This document shows positions 30,209 through 39,070 of a stretch of 64,000 bases of DNA, piece after piece. How positions within the stretch are numbered: the first letter of the stretch is position 1; each line of letters starts with the position of its first letter. The stretch lies in contig NZ_CP130427.1 in assembly GCF_030518795.1 (NCBI RefSeq), positions 682,001 through 746,000 on the forward strand, in the 5' to 3' direction. Below the pieces are notes generated by a model. It was not told the origin of the DNA. It ran no database searches and saw only the letters and a program-made list of their open reading frames with translations. The DNA is from Micromonospora sp. NBRC 110009. GTDB taxonomy: Bacteria > Actinomycetota > Actinomycetes > Mycobacteriales > Micromonosporaceae. The position numbers and the translations under genes were made by a program.

Positions 30209-31135
30209 TCAGCCCAGCGCCCGGCGGGTTCGCTCGACGTCCTCGGCGATCTGGGCCACCAACGGCTCGATCGAGTCGTACGTCCGTTGTTCGCGCAGGT
30301 GTGCCACGAAGTCCAGCGCGAGCCGCTCGCCGTACAGGTCACCGGTGAAGTCCAGCGCGTAGGCCTCGACCCGGCGCTCCCGGCCGGAGAAGGTCGGGTT
30401 GGTGCCGACCGACACGGCGGCGGCGAGCGGCGCGCCGCCCCGGCGCACCAGCCGGGCCGCGTAGACCCCGTCGGCGGGGACCGCCGCGTACCGGTGGGTC
30501 AGCAGGTTCGCGGTCGGGTAGCCCAGCTCCCGGCCGCGCTGGTCGCCGCGGACCACCACGCCCTCCACCCGGTGCGGACGCCCGAGGGCGGCGGCCGCCG
30601 CGGCCACGTCGCCCGCGTCGACGCAGGAACGGATGTACGTCGAGGAGAAGACCGTCCCGGCCTCGGCGACCAGCGGGCCGCCCTCCACCCCGAAGCCGAA
30701 GGTGCGGCCCAGCCGCTCCAGCAGCGCCACGTCCCCGGCCGCCCGGTGCCCGAAGCGGAAGTTGGCGCCGACCACGACCAGCGCGGCGTGCAGGTGCTCG
30801 ACCAGGATGTCGTGCACGAACGCCTCGGCCGGCAGCCGGGAGAACTCCGGGGTGAACGGCACCACGCAGAGCACGTCGACGCCGAGCGCCTCGATCAGCT
30901 CCGCCTTGCGGGCCGGCTCGGTGAGCACCGCGGGGTGCGACCCGGGCCGGACCACCTCGGCCGGGTGCGGGTCGAAGGTGACCACGACCGACTTGACGCC
31001 CAACTCCCGGGCGCGCGCCACGGCGTGACCGATGGTGGCCTGGTGGCCCTTGTGCACCCCGTCGAAGACGCCGATGGTGACCACCGACCGCCCCCAACCC
31101 CCGGGTGCCGCCTCGTACCCCCGCCACCGCTGCAT
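30209..31135 (-). CDS. ribF: Bifunctional riboflavin kinase/FAD synthetase
   Basis: 308 residues. N-terminal FMN adenylyltransferase with [10 protein letters not shown] (22-31) and the S-S-T-Y-I-R motif; C-terminal riboflavin kinase with [11 protein letters not shown] and the G-T-N-P-T-F metal-binding segment. Makes FMN and FAD, which ThyX in this window needs. Start ATG 31135 with GGGAGGAG 8 bases ahead; the open frame upstream is a shadow. truB precedes it, 32 bases away, and the two are probably cotranscribed. Confidence 0.96.
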   Translation of the reverse strand: MQRWRGYEAAPGGWGRSVVTIGVFDGVHKGHQATIGHAVARARELGVKSVVVTFDPHPAEVVRPGSHPAVLTEPARKAELIEALGVDVLCVVPFTPEFSRLPAEAFVHDILVEHLHAALVVVGANFRFGHRAAGDVALLERLGRTFGFGVEGGPLVAEAGTVFSSTYIRSCVDAGDVAAAAAALGRPHRVEGVVVRGDQRGRELGYPTANLLTHRYAAVPADGVYAARLVRRGGAPLAAAVSVGTNPTFSGRERRVEAYALDFTGDLYGERLALDFVAHLREQRTYDSIEPLVAQIAEDVERTRRALG

Positions 31136-31167
31136 TCCGGCTCCTCCCCTGCTCCGCGCCGCCGCCG

Positions 31168-32052
31168 TCAGGCCGGGGCCAGCACGATCTCCGCGCGGGC
31201 CCGGCCGTCCCGCTCGCTGACGATAGCGATCAACCCGCCGTCCGGGCCGAAGACCGCGTACGGCCCGGCGATGCCGGCCGGGTCCAGCGGCCCGCCGTGG
31301 GAGAGGACCTTCGCCTCCTCCGGCGTGGCGTTCCGGCGCGCGAAGAACCGGTCGGCGGCGGCGTCCAGCGGCAGGTTGACCACCTCCGGGGCGCGCTGCT
31401 CCAGCTCGTCGAGGGTGGCCGACTCGGCCAGGGTGAAGCCGCCGACCGCGGTCCGGCGCAGCGCGGTGAGGTGCCCGCCCACTCCGAGGGCGAGGCCCGC
31501 GTCCCGGGCGATGGCCCGGATGTACGTCCCGGACGAGCAGGTGACGTCCACGTCGACGTCCACCACGTCCGGGGCGTCCCGGCGGATCGCCAGGACGTCC
31601 AGCCGGGAGACGGTTACCCGGCGGGCGGGCAGCTCGACGCTCTCCCCCTCGCGGACCCGCTTGTACGCCCGCTGGCCGTTGATCTTGATGGCGCTGACCG
31701 CGCTCGGCACCTGGTCGATCTCGCCGGTCAGCGCGGCGAGCGCGGCGCGGACCGCGTCGTCGGTGACCCCGAGGGTCGGGGTGGTGGCGATCACGTCGCC
31801 CTCGGCGTCGTCGGTGACGGTGGCCTGGCCGAGCCGGATGGTGGCGGTGTAGCTCTTGCCGGCGCCGATCACGTAGGTGAGCAGCCGGGTGGCCCGGCCC
31901 ACCCCGATCACCAGCACCCCGGTGGCCATCGGGTCGAGCGTGCCGCCGTGCCCCACCCGCCGGGTACGCGCCAGCCGCCGGATTCGGGCCACCACGTCGT
32001 GCGACGTCATGCCCCCGGGCTTGTCGACCACGATCAGACCGTCTGCGCTCAC
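31168..32052 (-). CDS. truB: tRNA pseudouridine(55) synthase
   Basis: 294 residues from GTG 32052. Modifies U55 in the T-loop of tRNAs. Catalytic Asp40 in G-G-T-L-D-P-M-A-T-G, the K-x-Y-x-A-x-I-x-L-G strand (K-S-Y-T-A-T-I-R-L-G) and C-S-S-G-T-Y-I-R-A-I are all present; the PUA-like C-terminal part is short. An upstream in-frame GTG at 32124 adds 24 residues with no family match and no ribosome site, so I prefer 32052. Divergent from the unknown paralogue pair. Confidence 0.95.
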   Translation of the reverse strand: MSADGLIVVDKPGGMTSHDVVARIRRLARTRRVGHGGTLDPMATGVLVIGVGRATRLLTYVIGAGKSYTATIRLGQATVTDDAEGDVIATTPTLGVTDDAVRAALAALTGEIDQVPSAVSAIKINGQRAYKRVREGESVELPARRVTVSRLDVLAIRRDAPDVVDVDVDVTCSSGTYIRAIARDAGLALGVGGHLTALRRTAVGGFTLAESATLDELEQRAPEVVNLPLDAAADRFFARRNATPEEAKVLSHGGPLDPAGIAGPYAVFGPDGGLIAIVSERDGRARAEIVLAPA

Positions 32053-32161
32053 GACCGCCAAGCCTGCCAGATACCGGTCCCGGTCCGGCCGGGGGATACC
32101 GCAGCGGGCGACAAGGTGGGACACTCACTGACATCTCGCCCACTCCTGACCGGGGGCCGCG

Positions 32162-33163
32162 ATGACCGACGATCGGCCGAACTCCGCACCGCGCAATCCC
32201 GCCCCTGCGCCCGGCCACCGGCCCGGGCCGCCGGCCCCGGAGTGGCTGCGCCAGCCGCCGCCCGTCGCCGCCGATCCGAGCCGCGACGACCGGCTGCGGG
32301 GTTGGCTGAGCCGGCACTCCGGCTCGCTGCTGACCGGCGCGACCGCGCTGCTGCTGCTCGCCTTCGTCGGGGTGGTCGGCGGGGCCGTCCTGGTGTCGAT
32401 GCCGTCCGCGGACGGGCGGCCGGTGGTGTATCCGACGTTCGGCCCACCGCCCGGCGCACCGGCCGCCACGTCCGCCCCGCCGCCCCCGGCAGCCGGCCCG
32501 TTCGACGGCACCCCGGCCGCCGGGTTCCCGCAGGGACAGGCGGGAATCGCCCTGCCCGCCGCCAAGCGGACCGGCCCGTTCACCGAGCAGCAGGTGGCGG
32601 CCGCGCTGGCGAAGGTCCGGACGGTCCTGGTGACCGCACGGCTGGACCGCCGGTTCATGACCGCGGACGACCCGGAACCGCTGATCCGGCAGTTCGCCCG
32701 GGACGCCCGCGCCGACCTGCGCAAGGACTTCACCTCCGACACCTTCGCCGCGTACGCCACCCGGCTGGCGCCCGGCGCCCGGCTCACCGCCGACCAGCCC
32801 CGCGTGAAGGGGCGGATCAGCTACCGGTCCACCAAGGACGCCGACGGCATCCGGATCCTGGCGGTGACCACCAACTTCGTCTGGGCGTACGCCTTCCAGA
32901 CCAGCAGCACCGTGCCGGGCGACGGGCTGGTCGTGGTGCACGACACGGTGGTCTGGAGCGTGCCGCATCCCGACGACGTCGACCGCGGCTCGAACGGGCT
33001 GTGGATCGAGGATGCGAACTCGTACGCGTCCAACATCGACTGCGCGGCCTTCGACAAGGGACTGCTCGACCTCGGCACCCGCAGCGCCGGCGGTCCGGAC
33101 GGCCCGGAGCCGGACGCGGTCTTCGACCCGGACACGACGCTGGACCTTCCGGACAACTGCTGA
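32162..33163 (+). CDS. Membrane-anchored protein of unknown family, copy 1
   Basis: 333 residues, not recognised. Layout: Pro-rich cytoplasmic N-terminus with the P-x-W-L-R-Q-P motif (27-33), one transmembrane helix (about 56-80), a Pro/Ala linker, then an extracytoplasmic domain from about 112. Conserved with the next gene: A-K-R-T-G-P-F-T-E, L-D-R-R-F-M-T-A, R-L-A-P-G-A-R, Q-P-R-V-K-G-R, V-T-T-N-F-V-W, H-D-T-V-V-W, S-N-G-L-W-I, and a C-terminal Cys as last residue plus one internal Cys, which could form a disulfide. ATG start; GGGGGCC precedes it weakly. No known partner domain visible. Confidence 0.85.
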   Translation: MTDDRPNSAPRNPAPAPGHRPGPPAPEWLRQPPPVAADPSRDDRLRGWLSRHSGSLLTGATALLLLAFVGVVGGAVLVSMPSADGRPVVYPTFGPPPGAPAATSAPPPPAAGPFDGTPAAGFPQGQAGIALPAAKRTGPFTEQQVAAALAKVRTVLVTARLDRRFMTADDPEPLIRQFARDARADLRKDFTSDTFAAYATRLAPGARLTADQPRVKGRISYRSTKDADGIRILAVTTNFVWAYAFQTSSTVPGDGLVVVHDTVVWSVPHPDDVDRGSNGLWIEDANSYASNIDCAAFDKGLLDLGTRSAGGPDGPEPDAVFDPDTTLDLPDNC

Positions 33164-33268
33164 GGCGTACCGCAAATGGGGCGGCGGGACGGCGCCCGGC
33201 GGGGCAGCGCGATGACTGCGCCGGTGCGATCATGCAGTGCCCCCGCCGCACCGTCCCTGGGAACCACG

Positions 33269-34276
33269 ATGACCGACCACGGGTCGACCCCCGAATCGCC
33301 GCGCCACCCCGACCCGCGGACGGCAACCGCCGACGGGCTGGGGACGGTCCCGGACTGGCTGCGCCAGCCGCAGGTCGACGCCGAGCCGAGCGGCGCCGAC
33401 CGCTGGCGGATCTGGCTGAACCAGCACTCCGTCAAGCTGCTCGGCGGGGCGGCGGCGCTGCTGCTGCTCGCCTTCTTCGGGCTCGTCGGCACCGCCGGCT
33501 ACCGGGCCGTCCAGCGCTGGGGCGAGCCCTCCGCGGCGTACCCGACGATCAGCCAGCCGCCCGGTGAGCAGGCCGTCACCTCGGCGTCGCCGCCCCCGGC
33601 GGCCGGCCCGTTCGACGGTACGCCGGCCGCGGCGTTCCCGGAGGCACCGACGGGGATCGTCCTGCCCACGGCGAAGCGGACCGGGCCGTTCACCGAGAAG
33701 CAGGTGGCGGCCGGACTGGCGAAGGTCCGCACGGCACTGCTGATGGGCCGGCTCGACCGCAGGTTCATGACGGCGGAGACCCCGGACCGGTTCCTCCGGC
33801 TGTTCGCCCCGGACGCCCGCGCGAACATGCGGGACGACTTCGCCTCCGGCGCCGCGGTCAGCTACGCCACGCGTCTGGCACCGGGCGCCAGGATCACGGA
33901 TCACCAGCCGCGGGTGAAGGGACGGGTCAGCTACCGGTCCACCCGGGACCGCGACGGCATCCGGGTGATCGAGGTGACCACCAACTTCGTCTGGGTGTAC
34001 GCCTTCCGCTCCCCCACCCCCGACCCCTCGGACGGGGTGGTGCTGGTGCACGACACGGTGGTCTGGCACGTGCCGCACCCCGCCGACGTCCGTACGTCCT
34101 CGAACGGGCTCTGGATCGACACGGCGGACTCGTACGGCTCGAACATCGAGTGTGCGACTTTCGACAAGGGGCTGGTGGACATCGCCGCCCCGCAGTACGG
34201 CGGCCCGCTCGCCACCGAGGACCCGGACGCCATGTTCGATCCCGAGCGCTCGCTGGACATCGCGGAGTCCTGCTGA
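33269..34276 (+). CDS. Membrane-anchored protein of unknown family, copy 2
   Basis: 335 residues, tandem paralogue of the gene 106 bases upstream, roughly 60% identical by eye over the extracytoplasmic part. Same plan: Pro-rich tail with P-D-W-L-R-Q-P, one helix (about 52-75), Pro/Ala linker, then the conserved blocks ending in a C-terminal Cys. I choose ATG 33269 because M-T-D aligns with the start of copy 1 and GGGA precedes it; an in-frame ATG at 33212 and a longer frame from 33176 exist but lack similarity. A MATE gene converges on its 3' end, 16 bases away. Secretion or cell-envelope function is inference. Confidence 0.82.
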   Translation: MTDHGSTPESPRHPDPRTATADGLGTVPDWLRQPQVDAEPSGADRWRIWLNQHSVKLLGGAAALLLLAFFGLVGTAGYRAVQRWGEPSAAYPTISQPPGEQAVTSASPPPAAGPFDGTPAAAFPEAPTGIVLPTAKRTGPFTEKQVAAGLAKVRTALLMGRLDRRFMTAETPDRFLRLFAPDARANMRDDFASGAAVSYATRLAPGARITDHQPRVKGRVSYRSTRDRDGIRVIEVTTNFVWVYAFRSPTPDPSDGVVLVHDTVVWHVPHPADVRTSSNGLWIDTADSYGSNIECATFDKGLVDIAAPQYGGPLATEDPDAMFDPERSLDIAESC

Positions 34277-34292
34277 AGACCGGCGGCGGTGG

Positions 34293-35621
34293 TCAGCGGA
34301 CCGCGCCGACCACCGCCCAGCGGCCGGAGCGCAGCCGCAGCAGCAGCGCGACCAGCCGGAGCACGACGAACAGCGTCAGCCCGGCCCAGATCCCGCCGAG
34401 GCCGAGGTCGAGCCCGTAGGCCAACCAGATCGCCGGGAGGAAGCCGCCGAACGCCGCCGCGATGGTGAGGTTGCGCAGGTAGCGAACGTCTCCCGCGCCG
34501 ATCAGCACCCCGTCGAGGGCGAAGACCACCCCGCCGATCGGCTGGAGCGCGACGAACCACGGCCAGGCCACCATGGCCTGCTCGCGTACCTGTGGATCGG
34601 AGCTGAACCAGGACGGCACCAGGCCGGCGCCGGCGGCGATCAGCACCGCGAAGACCGCGCCGCAGGCGCCGCCGAGCAGGGCGATCCGCCGCGCCAGGGC
34701 GCGGGCGCCGGGCGCGTCGCCGGCGCCGAGCGCCGCGCCGATCAGCGCCTGCGCGGCGATCGCGAGGGCGTCCAGCACCAGCGCGGTGAAGAACCACAGC
34801 TGGACGGCGATCTGGTGGGCGCCGACCGCGGCGGCGCCGAACCGGGCCGCGACCGCGGTGGCGGAGAGGAAGCTCGCCTGGAAGGCGACGCCCCGGATCA
34901 GCAGGTCCCGGCTGAGCACGAGCTGCTGGCGGATCAGCCGGGGCCGCGGGCGCAGGGAGACCCGCTCGCGCACCAGCGCCGCGGCGAAGAGGCCGCCGGA
35001 GAGGGTCTGCGCGACGGCGTTCGCCACCGCCGAGCCGGTCAGGCCCAGCCCGACCGGGTAGACCAGCAGCGGGCAGAGCAGCGCGGAGAGCAGGTTGGGC
35101 GCGAGCACGAAGAGCAGCGGTCGCCGGGTGTCCTGGATGCCACGCAGCCAGCCGTTGCCGGCGGCGGCCAGCAGCAGGCCCGGCGCGCCGAGCGCCGCGA
35201 GGCGCAGCCAGGCGGCGGCCGCGTCGGCCACCGCGCCCGACTCGCCGACGAGGGTACGCGCCAGCGCGCCACCGCCGACCTGCATGGCGAGCGCCACCAG
35301 CACGCCGACGGTCAGCGCGAGCCAGGACGCCTGGACGCCCTCGGCCACCGCGGCGCCCCGGTCGCCCGACCCGAACCGCCGGGCGGACCGCCCGGTGGTC
35401 CCATAGGCGACGACCGTGCCGAGCCACGCGGCCAGCGTCATGACCGTGCCGCCGACGGCGAGCGCGGCGAGCGGGACACGGCCCAGGTGCCCGACCACCG
35501 CGGTGTCGACCAGGACGTAGAGCGGCTCGGCGGCGAGCACCACGAGGGCCGGCAGGGCGAGCCCGGCGATCCGGCGGGGCGAGGCGGCGGGCGCGGTGGT
35601 GGTGGCGGCGGTCTGACTCAT
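34293..35621 (-). CDS. MATE family efflux transporter (DinF-like)
   Basis: 442-residue protein with about twelve hydrophobic helices in two repeated halves; N-half starts L-A-L-P-A-L-V-V-L-A-A-E-P-L-Y-V-L-V-D-T-A-V-V-G, the DinF-branch signature. Exports cationic or other small molecules using an ion gradient. In mycobacteria dinF also lies near nrnA and rbfA, so position is conserved. ATG 35621 preferred to an in-frame upstream ATG at 35672 because the family starts near M-S-Q-T. Confidence 0.92.
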   Translation of the reverse strand: MSQTAATTTAPAASPRRIAGLALPALVVLAAEPLYVLVDTAVVGHLGRVPLAALAVGGTVMTLAAWLGTVVAYGTTGRSARRFGSGDRGAAVAEGVQASWLALTVGVLVALAMQVGGGALARTLVGESGAVADAAAAWLRLAALGAPGLLLAAAGNGWLRGIQDTRRPLLFVLAPNLLSALLCPLLVYPVGLGLTGSAVANAVAQTLSGGLFAAALVRERVSLRPRPRLIRQQLVLSRDLLIRGVAFQASFLSATAVAARFGAAAVGAHQIAVQLWFFTALVLDALAIAAQALIGAALGAGDAPGARALARRIALLGGACGAVFAVLIAAGAGLVPSWFSSDPQVREQAMVAWPWFVALQPIGGVVFALDGVLIGAGDVRYLRNLTIAAAFGGFLPAIWLAYGLDLGLGGIWAGLTLFVVLRLVALLLRLRSGRWAVVGAVR

Positions 35622-35690
35622 CGCCGCCGATCCTGGCACGCCTCCGGTAAGGGACGCAAGCCGTCCCATCACTTACCGAGGCGGATGCGC

Positions 35691-35751
35691 GTCGATCATG
35701 GAGTTGCCGGCGGATCCGGAGATCGAGATCGCCGCCAACCTCATGCTCGAC
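35691..35751. repeat. Dispersed palindromic element, copy 2
   Basis: Arms 35691-35712 and 35730-35751 match as inverted repeats at about 18 of 22 positions. The core GATCA-x-G-x-A/G-GTTG-x-CGGC is shared with copy 1 at 23192-23246. It overlaps the stop codon (35741-35743) of the minus-strand P-loop gene, as copy 1 does with its GNAT gene, and lies between it and the MATE gene start. Confidence 0.75.
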
Positions 35752-36265
35752 CGGGCGGTGGCGGGAGCGTCGAGAGCCAGCGGCGGACCTGGGCGGGGGT
35801 GCGCAGACGGACCACCGGCAGGCCGGGGGCGAGCTCGCGGGCGGTGGCGAGGACCCGCGGGCGGGAGCGGCGGGGATAGTCCCAGACGTAGCGGAGGAAC
35901 GGCAGGTCGAGCTGCTCGGGGCAACCCTCCGGCAGGTCGGGCCGGGGCGTGGCGCGGCGCGTCCAGCGGCGGCGCAGCACCCGGGCCAGGCAGCGCAGCC
36001 GGGACGGGTCACAGAGCACCAGCAGGTCGGCGCGGGGCAGGCGGAGGTCCAGGGTGCTGCCGTAGTTGCCGTCCATCACCCAGACCGGACGGGCGGCGAG
36101 CGCGCGGACCGCGGCGCGGAACTCGGCGTCGGCGGGGGCGACCCAGCCCGGCCGCCAGTAGTGCCGGTCGAGGTGGACGAGCGGGAGGTCGAGCCGGCGG
36201 GCGACCTCGCGGGCCAGGGTGCTCTTGCCGGCGCCCGAACTGCCGACGATCAAAATGCGGCGCAC
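35741..36265 (-). CDS. P-loop adenylate-kinase-like NTPase
   Basis: 174 residues. Walker A G-S-S-G-A-G-K-S-T at 8-16, then H-L-D-R-H-Y-W-R-P-G-W and V-W-V-M-D-G-N-Y-G-S-T: this pattern is found in the DNA topology modulation/FlaR-like kinases. Substrate unknown; probably a cytoplasmic nucleotide or small-molecule kinase. GTG start at 36265. Its stop lies in a palindromic repeat, so the C-terminal P-P-P-P-G-R-A is repeat-derived. Precedes the MATE gene on the same strand. Confidence 0.85.
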   Translation of the reverse strand: MRRILIVGSSGAGKSTLAREVARRLDLPLVHLDRHYWRPGWVAPADAEFRAAVRALAARPVWVMDGNYGSTLDLRLPRADLLVLCDPSRLRCLARVLRRRWTRRATPRPDLPEGCPEQLDLPFLRYVWDYPRRSRPRVLATARELAPGLPVVRLRTPAQVRRWLSTLPPPPGRA

Positions 36266-36315
36266 CGGGCGACGGTAGCGCCGGCGGGTTCGTACGGGAG
36301 CAGGGGTGACCGGTG

Positions 36316-36350
36316 CGGCGGTGACGTCGGCTCGCCGGGCGTCACCGCCG
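36316..36350 (-). terminator. Terminator after 32-residue ORF
   Basis: 11-bp perfect stem (36316-36326 with 36340-36350) around a 13-base loop, 11 bases past the stop of the small ORF at 36362-36460 on the minus strand. Confidence 0.55.
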
Positions 36351-36361
36351 GCGGCCGGACG

Positions 36362-36460
36362 TCACTGACGGGTGTCCATCGAGGTCTGCAGCGCGCGGCG
36401 CATCTGCTCGCGCGCCTCGTCGGTGGTGGTCTCGGTCTGCGGCTTGTGCTTGGTCGCCAT
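36362..36460 (-). CDS. Small hydrophilic protein, 32 residues
   Basis: A short ORF below usual length cut-offs, starting M-A-T-K-H-K-P-Q-T-E-T-T-T-D-E and ending M-D-T-R-Q. It has a strong ribosome site (GGAAGGGA, 7 bases before the ATG) and a hairpin terminator 11 bases past its stop, so I think it is real. Composition is charged, no hydrophobic segment, probably one helix. Function unknown. The AT-rich patch at about 36672-36700, unusual for this genome, could be its promoter region. Confidence 0.6.
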   Translation of the reverse strand: MATKHKPQTETTTDEAREQMRRALQTSMDTRQ

Positions 36461-36743
36461 GGGAGTTCCCTTCCAGGGTGCGGACCACCGCGCGGTGGCC
36501 CTACGGGCGTCCGACGGCTCCAGCCGTCGGCCTGCTGACCGCCGGGCATGCGGTCCGGGATCACCGGAGCGGCTCGCCTGGCAGCGTGAGCCCGGGTCGG
36601 TCTGACCCTGGAGGGAGGCGGCACCGGGTGTGGCGCCACCGCCCCTGACCAGCGCCGAAAAGCGCCGGTCCCAAAACCAAGTTAACGTTCATTTTCCACA
36701 TGCTGCCCATGGTTCCCGGGATACGGACACCACGGGCGACCCG

Positions 36744-36956
36744 TCAGCGGGCCAGGAAGTGCCAGCCGAGCCACCACCAGAAGCCGAACAGACCGATCCG
36801 GCCCACCGGCACCGGGCCCACCTCGTAGCGCATCACGAAGGCGCAGACGTCACCGAGCGACGGGATGCGCGACCCCTCCCGCCGGGCCGCCCACTCGACG
36901 GCCGCGAAGAGAACCAGCGCGCTGAGGAAACCGCCGATCGCCAGGGCCCGCATCAT
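36744..36956 (-). CDS. Small membrane protein, DUF6186-like
   Basis: 70 residues with two hydrophobic helices (about 5-22 and 48-67), a basic middle segment A-R-R-E-G-S-R-I-P-S-L-G-D and a Trp-rich end F-G-F-W-W-W-L-G-W-H-F-L. It resembles the small actinobacterial membrane proteins called DUF6186, though I cannot confirm it. Its ATG overlaps the stop of the upstream gene (ATGA at 36953-36956), so the two are coupled and likely form a membrane complex. Confidence 0.75.
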   Translation of the reverse strand: MMRALAIGGFLSALVLFAAVEWAARREGSRIPSLGDVCAFVMRYEVGPVPVGRIGLFGFWWWLGWHFLAR

Positions 36957-37360
36957 CGCCGGACCAGCCCCCAGAACGCGGCCAGCCAGGCGAACCAGGC
37001 CGCGGAGCGGACCAGGTGGTCCTCCAGCAGCGGGTCGGCCAGCCGGGAGAAGGTGGGGAAGTCGTCCCCCACCGACAGCACGAAGGTCGCCCCCTCGAAC
37101 ACCCCGAACACGGTCGCCGGCAGCAGCCACCAGCCCGCGCCGGCGCCGAGCCGGCGCGGGGCCGGCCGCCGGGGCACCCGATTGCTGACGCCGATCCAGA
37201 TCAGCGCGCCGCCCGTGCCGAGGGTGTAGAGATTGGCCTGGGCGGAGAAGGACGGCAACTGCCCGCCGAACAGGGAGAGGCAGATCAGCACCGGCACGGA
37301 GACGACCGGGCGGTCCCAGGTGCGGGGCGCTTCGACGGTGAGCTCTCGGGGGTGATCCAT
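36953..37360 (-). CDS. Hypothetical four-helix membrane protein
   Basis: 135 residues, not recognised. After a polar start (M-D-H-P-R-E-L), hydrophobic stretches at about 19-37, 46-60, 72-93 and 115-133 suggest three or four membrane helices. ATG 37360 is chosen over the longer open frame because upstream residues look like noncoding sequence; GGGAGAT precedes it at close spacing. Coupled by ATGA to the downstream DUF6186-like gene. Confidence 0.7.
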   Translation of the reverse strand: MDHPRELTVEAPRTWDRPVVSVPVLICLSLFGGQLPSFSAQANLYTLGTGGALIWIGVSNRVPRRPAPRRLGAGAGWWLLPATVFGVFEGATFVLSVGDDFPTFSRLADPLLEDHLVRSAAWFAWLAAFWGLVRR

Positions 37361-37425
37361 CTCCCGATTGTCCTCAGCGTCACCGAGCGCGGGAAGACCG
37401 GCACGCCCCGGAGTCGTCCCTGATC

Positions 37426-38472
37426 TCAGGCGGGGAGCAACGCCCCGTCCAGCTCCGTTCGGATCCGGTCGACCACCTCGTCGACGCTGCCGCGGCCGGT
37501 GAACCCGGCCGCGAACCGGTGCCCGCCGCCGCCCAGCGCCACCGCCACCGCACTGACGTCCACTGCGCCCTTGCTGCGCAGCGAGACCGCCCACTCGGCG
37601 TCCGACACCTGCTTGACCACGCAGCTCACGTCCGCCTCGGCCGTGCACCGGACCGAGTCGATCAACGCCTCCAGCACGTACGCCGGCTGGTCGTAGCGGA
37701 CCAGGTCGTCCCGGGTGGCGTACGTCCAGACAAACCCGCGCCCCGCGGCGGCCGCCGGCTCCAGCCGGGCCCGGCCGATCACCTCACCGAAGAGCCGGAC
37801 CGCGCCGAACGGGCGGGTGTCGAAGATCCGCCGGGAGATCTCCCCGGGCCGGATGCCGGTGGCCAGCAGCCGGGCCGCCATCTGGTGCACCGCCGGGGTG
37901 GTGGCCTCGAAGCGGAAGGAGCCGGTGTCGGTGCTCAGCGCGACGTAGAGGCCGGTGGCGATCTCCGCGTCCAGCGGCACCCCGAGCCGGTTCAGCAGCC
38001 CCTCGGCAACCACCGAGGTGGCGGCGGCGTGCGGGTCCACCAGGTGGATGCCGCCGAACCGGGTGTTCGAGGCGTGGTGGTCCAGCACCAGCGCCGTCCC
38101 GGCCTTGTCCAGCCGGTCGACCAGGTCACCCAGCCGGGACTCGCTCGCCACGTCGAAGCAGATCACCAGATCCGGATCGGGGTACGCGGCGTCCTGCGAC
38201 ACCAGCAGGTCCAGCCCGGGCAGCCAGCGGAACGGCTCGGGCACCACCGGCGGGCCGGGGAAGGTCGCCTGGAGATGCCGCACGCCCCGCCGGCGCAGGC
38301 CCAGCCCGAAGGCGAGCATGCTACCCAGCGCGTCGCCGTCCGGGTTGACGTGGCAGATCAGCAGCACCCGCGCGTCGGCGGGGAGTTCGCGTACCGCCGC
38401 GACGGCGGCCGCCCAGTCGGTGTCGGTCGGGCCGGCACCGGCCGGCGAGCCGCCCTCGGCGGACGGGATCAC
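37426..38472 (-). CDS. nrnA: DHH/DHHA1 phosphoesterase, NrnA-type
   Basis: 348 residues. Hydrolyses oligoribonucleotides of 2-5 bases and 3'-phosphoadenosine phosphate in relatives; in mycobacteria it also degrades linear c-di-AMP products. DHH domain: H-V-N-P-D-G-D-A-L-G-S (41-51), the D-H-H motif (V-L-D-H-H-A-S-N) and T-D-T-G-S-F; DHHA1 domain ends with G-G-G-G-H-R-F-A-A-G-F. GTG start overlapping the rbfA stop by 4 bases, so it is translationally coupled to ribosome biogenesis genes. Confidence 0.93.
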   Translation of the reverse strand: MIPSAEGGSPAGAGPTDTDWAAAVAAVRELPADARVLLICHVNPDGDALGSMLAFGLGLRRRGVRHLQATFPGPPVVPEPFRWLPGLDLLVSQDAAYPDPDLVICFDVASESRLGDLVDRLDKAGTALVLDHHASNTRFGGIHLVDPHAAATSVVAEGLLNRLGVPLDAEIATGLYVALSTDTGSFRFEATTPAVHQMAARLLATGIRPGEISRRIFDTRPFGAVRLFGEVIGRARLEPAAAAGRGFVWTYATRDDLVRYDQPAYVLEALIDSVRCTAEADVSCVVKQVSDAEWAVSLRSKGAVDVSAVAVALGGGGHRFAAGFTGRGSVDEVVDRIRTELDGALLPA

Positions 38473-38948
38473 CGGCGGTCGCCGCCGCGGGACTCGTCCG
38501 CCTCGCCGGCCTCGGCGTCCTCGGTGTCCTCCTCGTCGAGCCGGTACGGCTGCGCCTCGCCCGCGTACTGGGCGCTGGCGGCCAGCCGCTGCACCTCGGC
38601 GTCGGCGGTACGGGCCGCCGCGAGCAGGTCGTCGATGTGCTTGACCTGGTCCTGCACGTCGTCCAGGACGAAGGTCAGGGTCGGCGAGTGGCGCAGCCCG
38701 AGGGCCTTGCCGACGGTGCTGCGCAGCATGCCCTTGGCGCTCTCCAGCGCGGCGGCGGTGCTGGACTGGGCCGCCGCGTCGCCGAGCACCGTGTAGAAGA
38801 CGGTGGCGTCGCGCAGATCGGCGGTGATCCGGGCGTCGGTGATGGTGATCATCCCGAGCCGGGGGTCCTTGATCTGGCTCCGCACCACCGACGCGACCAG
38901 TTCACGGATGCGCTCCGCGTGCCGGCGTACCTTGGCCGGATCCGTCAT
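38469..38948 (-). CDS. rbfA: Ribosome-binding factor A
   Basis: 159 residues. Late 30S maturation factor with a KH-like fold: D-P-R-L-G-M-I-T-I-T-D-A-R-I, A-K-G-M-L-R-S-T-V-G-K-A-L-G-L-R-H-S-P-T-L-T-F signature. C-terminal tail (about 135-159) is acidic then basic. ATG 38948 with GGAGGTGGGGG upstream; an in-frame ATG three codons earlier is ignored. Order infB, ylxP, rbfA, nrnA is the conserved actinobacterial operon. Confidence 0.96.
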   Translation of the reverse strand: MTDPAKVRRHAERIRELVASVVRSQIKDPRLGMITITDARITADLRDATVFYTVLGDAAAQSSTAAALESAKGMLRSTVGKALGLRHSPTLTFVLDDVQDQVKHIDDLLAAARTADAEVQRLAASAQYAGEAQPYRLDEEDTEDAEAGEADESRGGDRR

Positions 38949-39070
38949 GTCCCCCACCTCCAGGGCTCTTGGCTCCCGGCCGGAGTCGACGGCGCGGGCG
39001 CCGGCGGTTCCGACCGCCCAACATCTCGAACACTACCCGCGTCGCCTCGCTGCTCGCGCAGCGCAGCCGG

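Noticed and set aside
36461-36743. Gene in the largest gap, including a 77-codon plus-strand frame
   Set aside because: No ribosome site or family match; hairpins (for instance CCGACGGCT with AGCCGTCGG near 36509-36529) and an AT-rich GTTAAC patch point to regulatory DNA.
36744-37360. Toxin-antitoxin pair suggested by two short overlapping ORFs
   Set aside because: Both products are hydrophobic membrane proteins without TA motifs; neither has a DNA-binding or nuclease domain.
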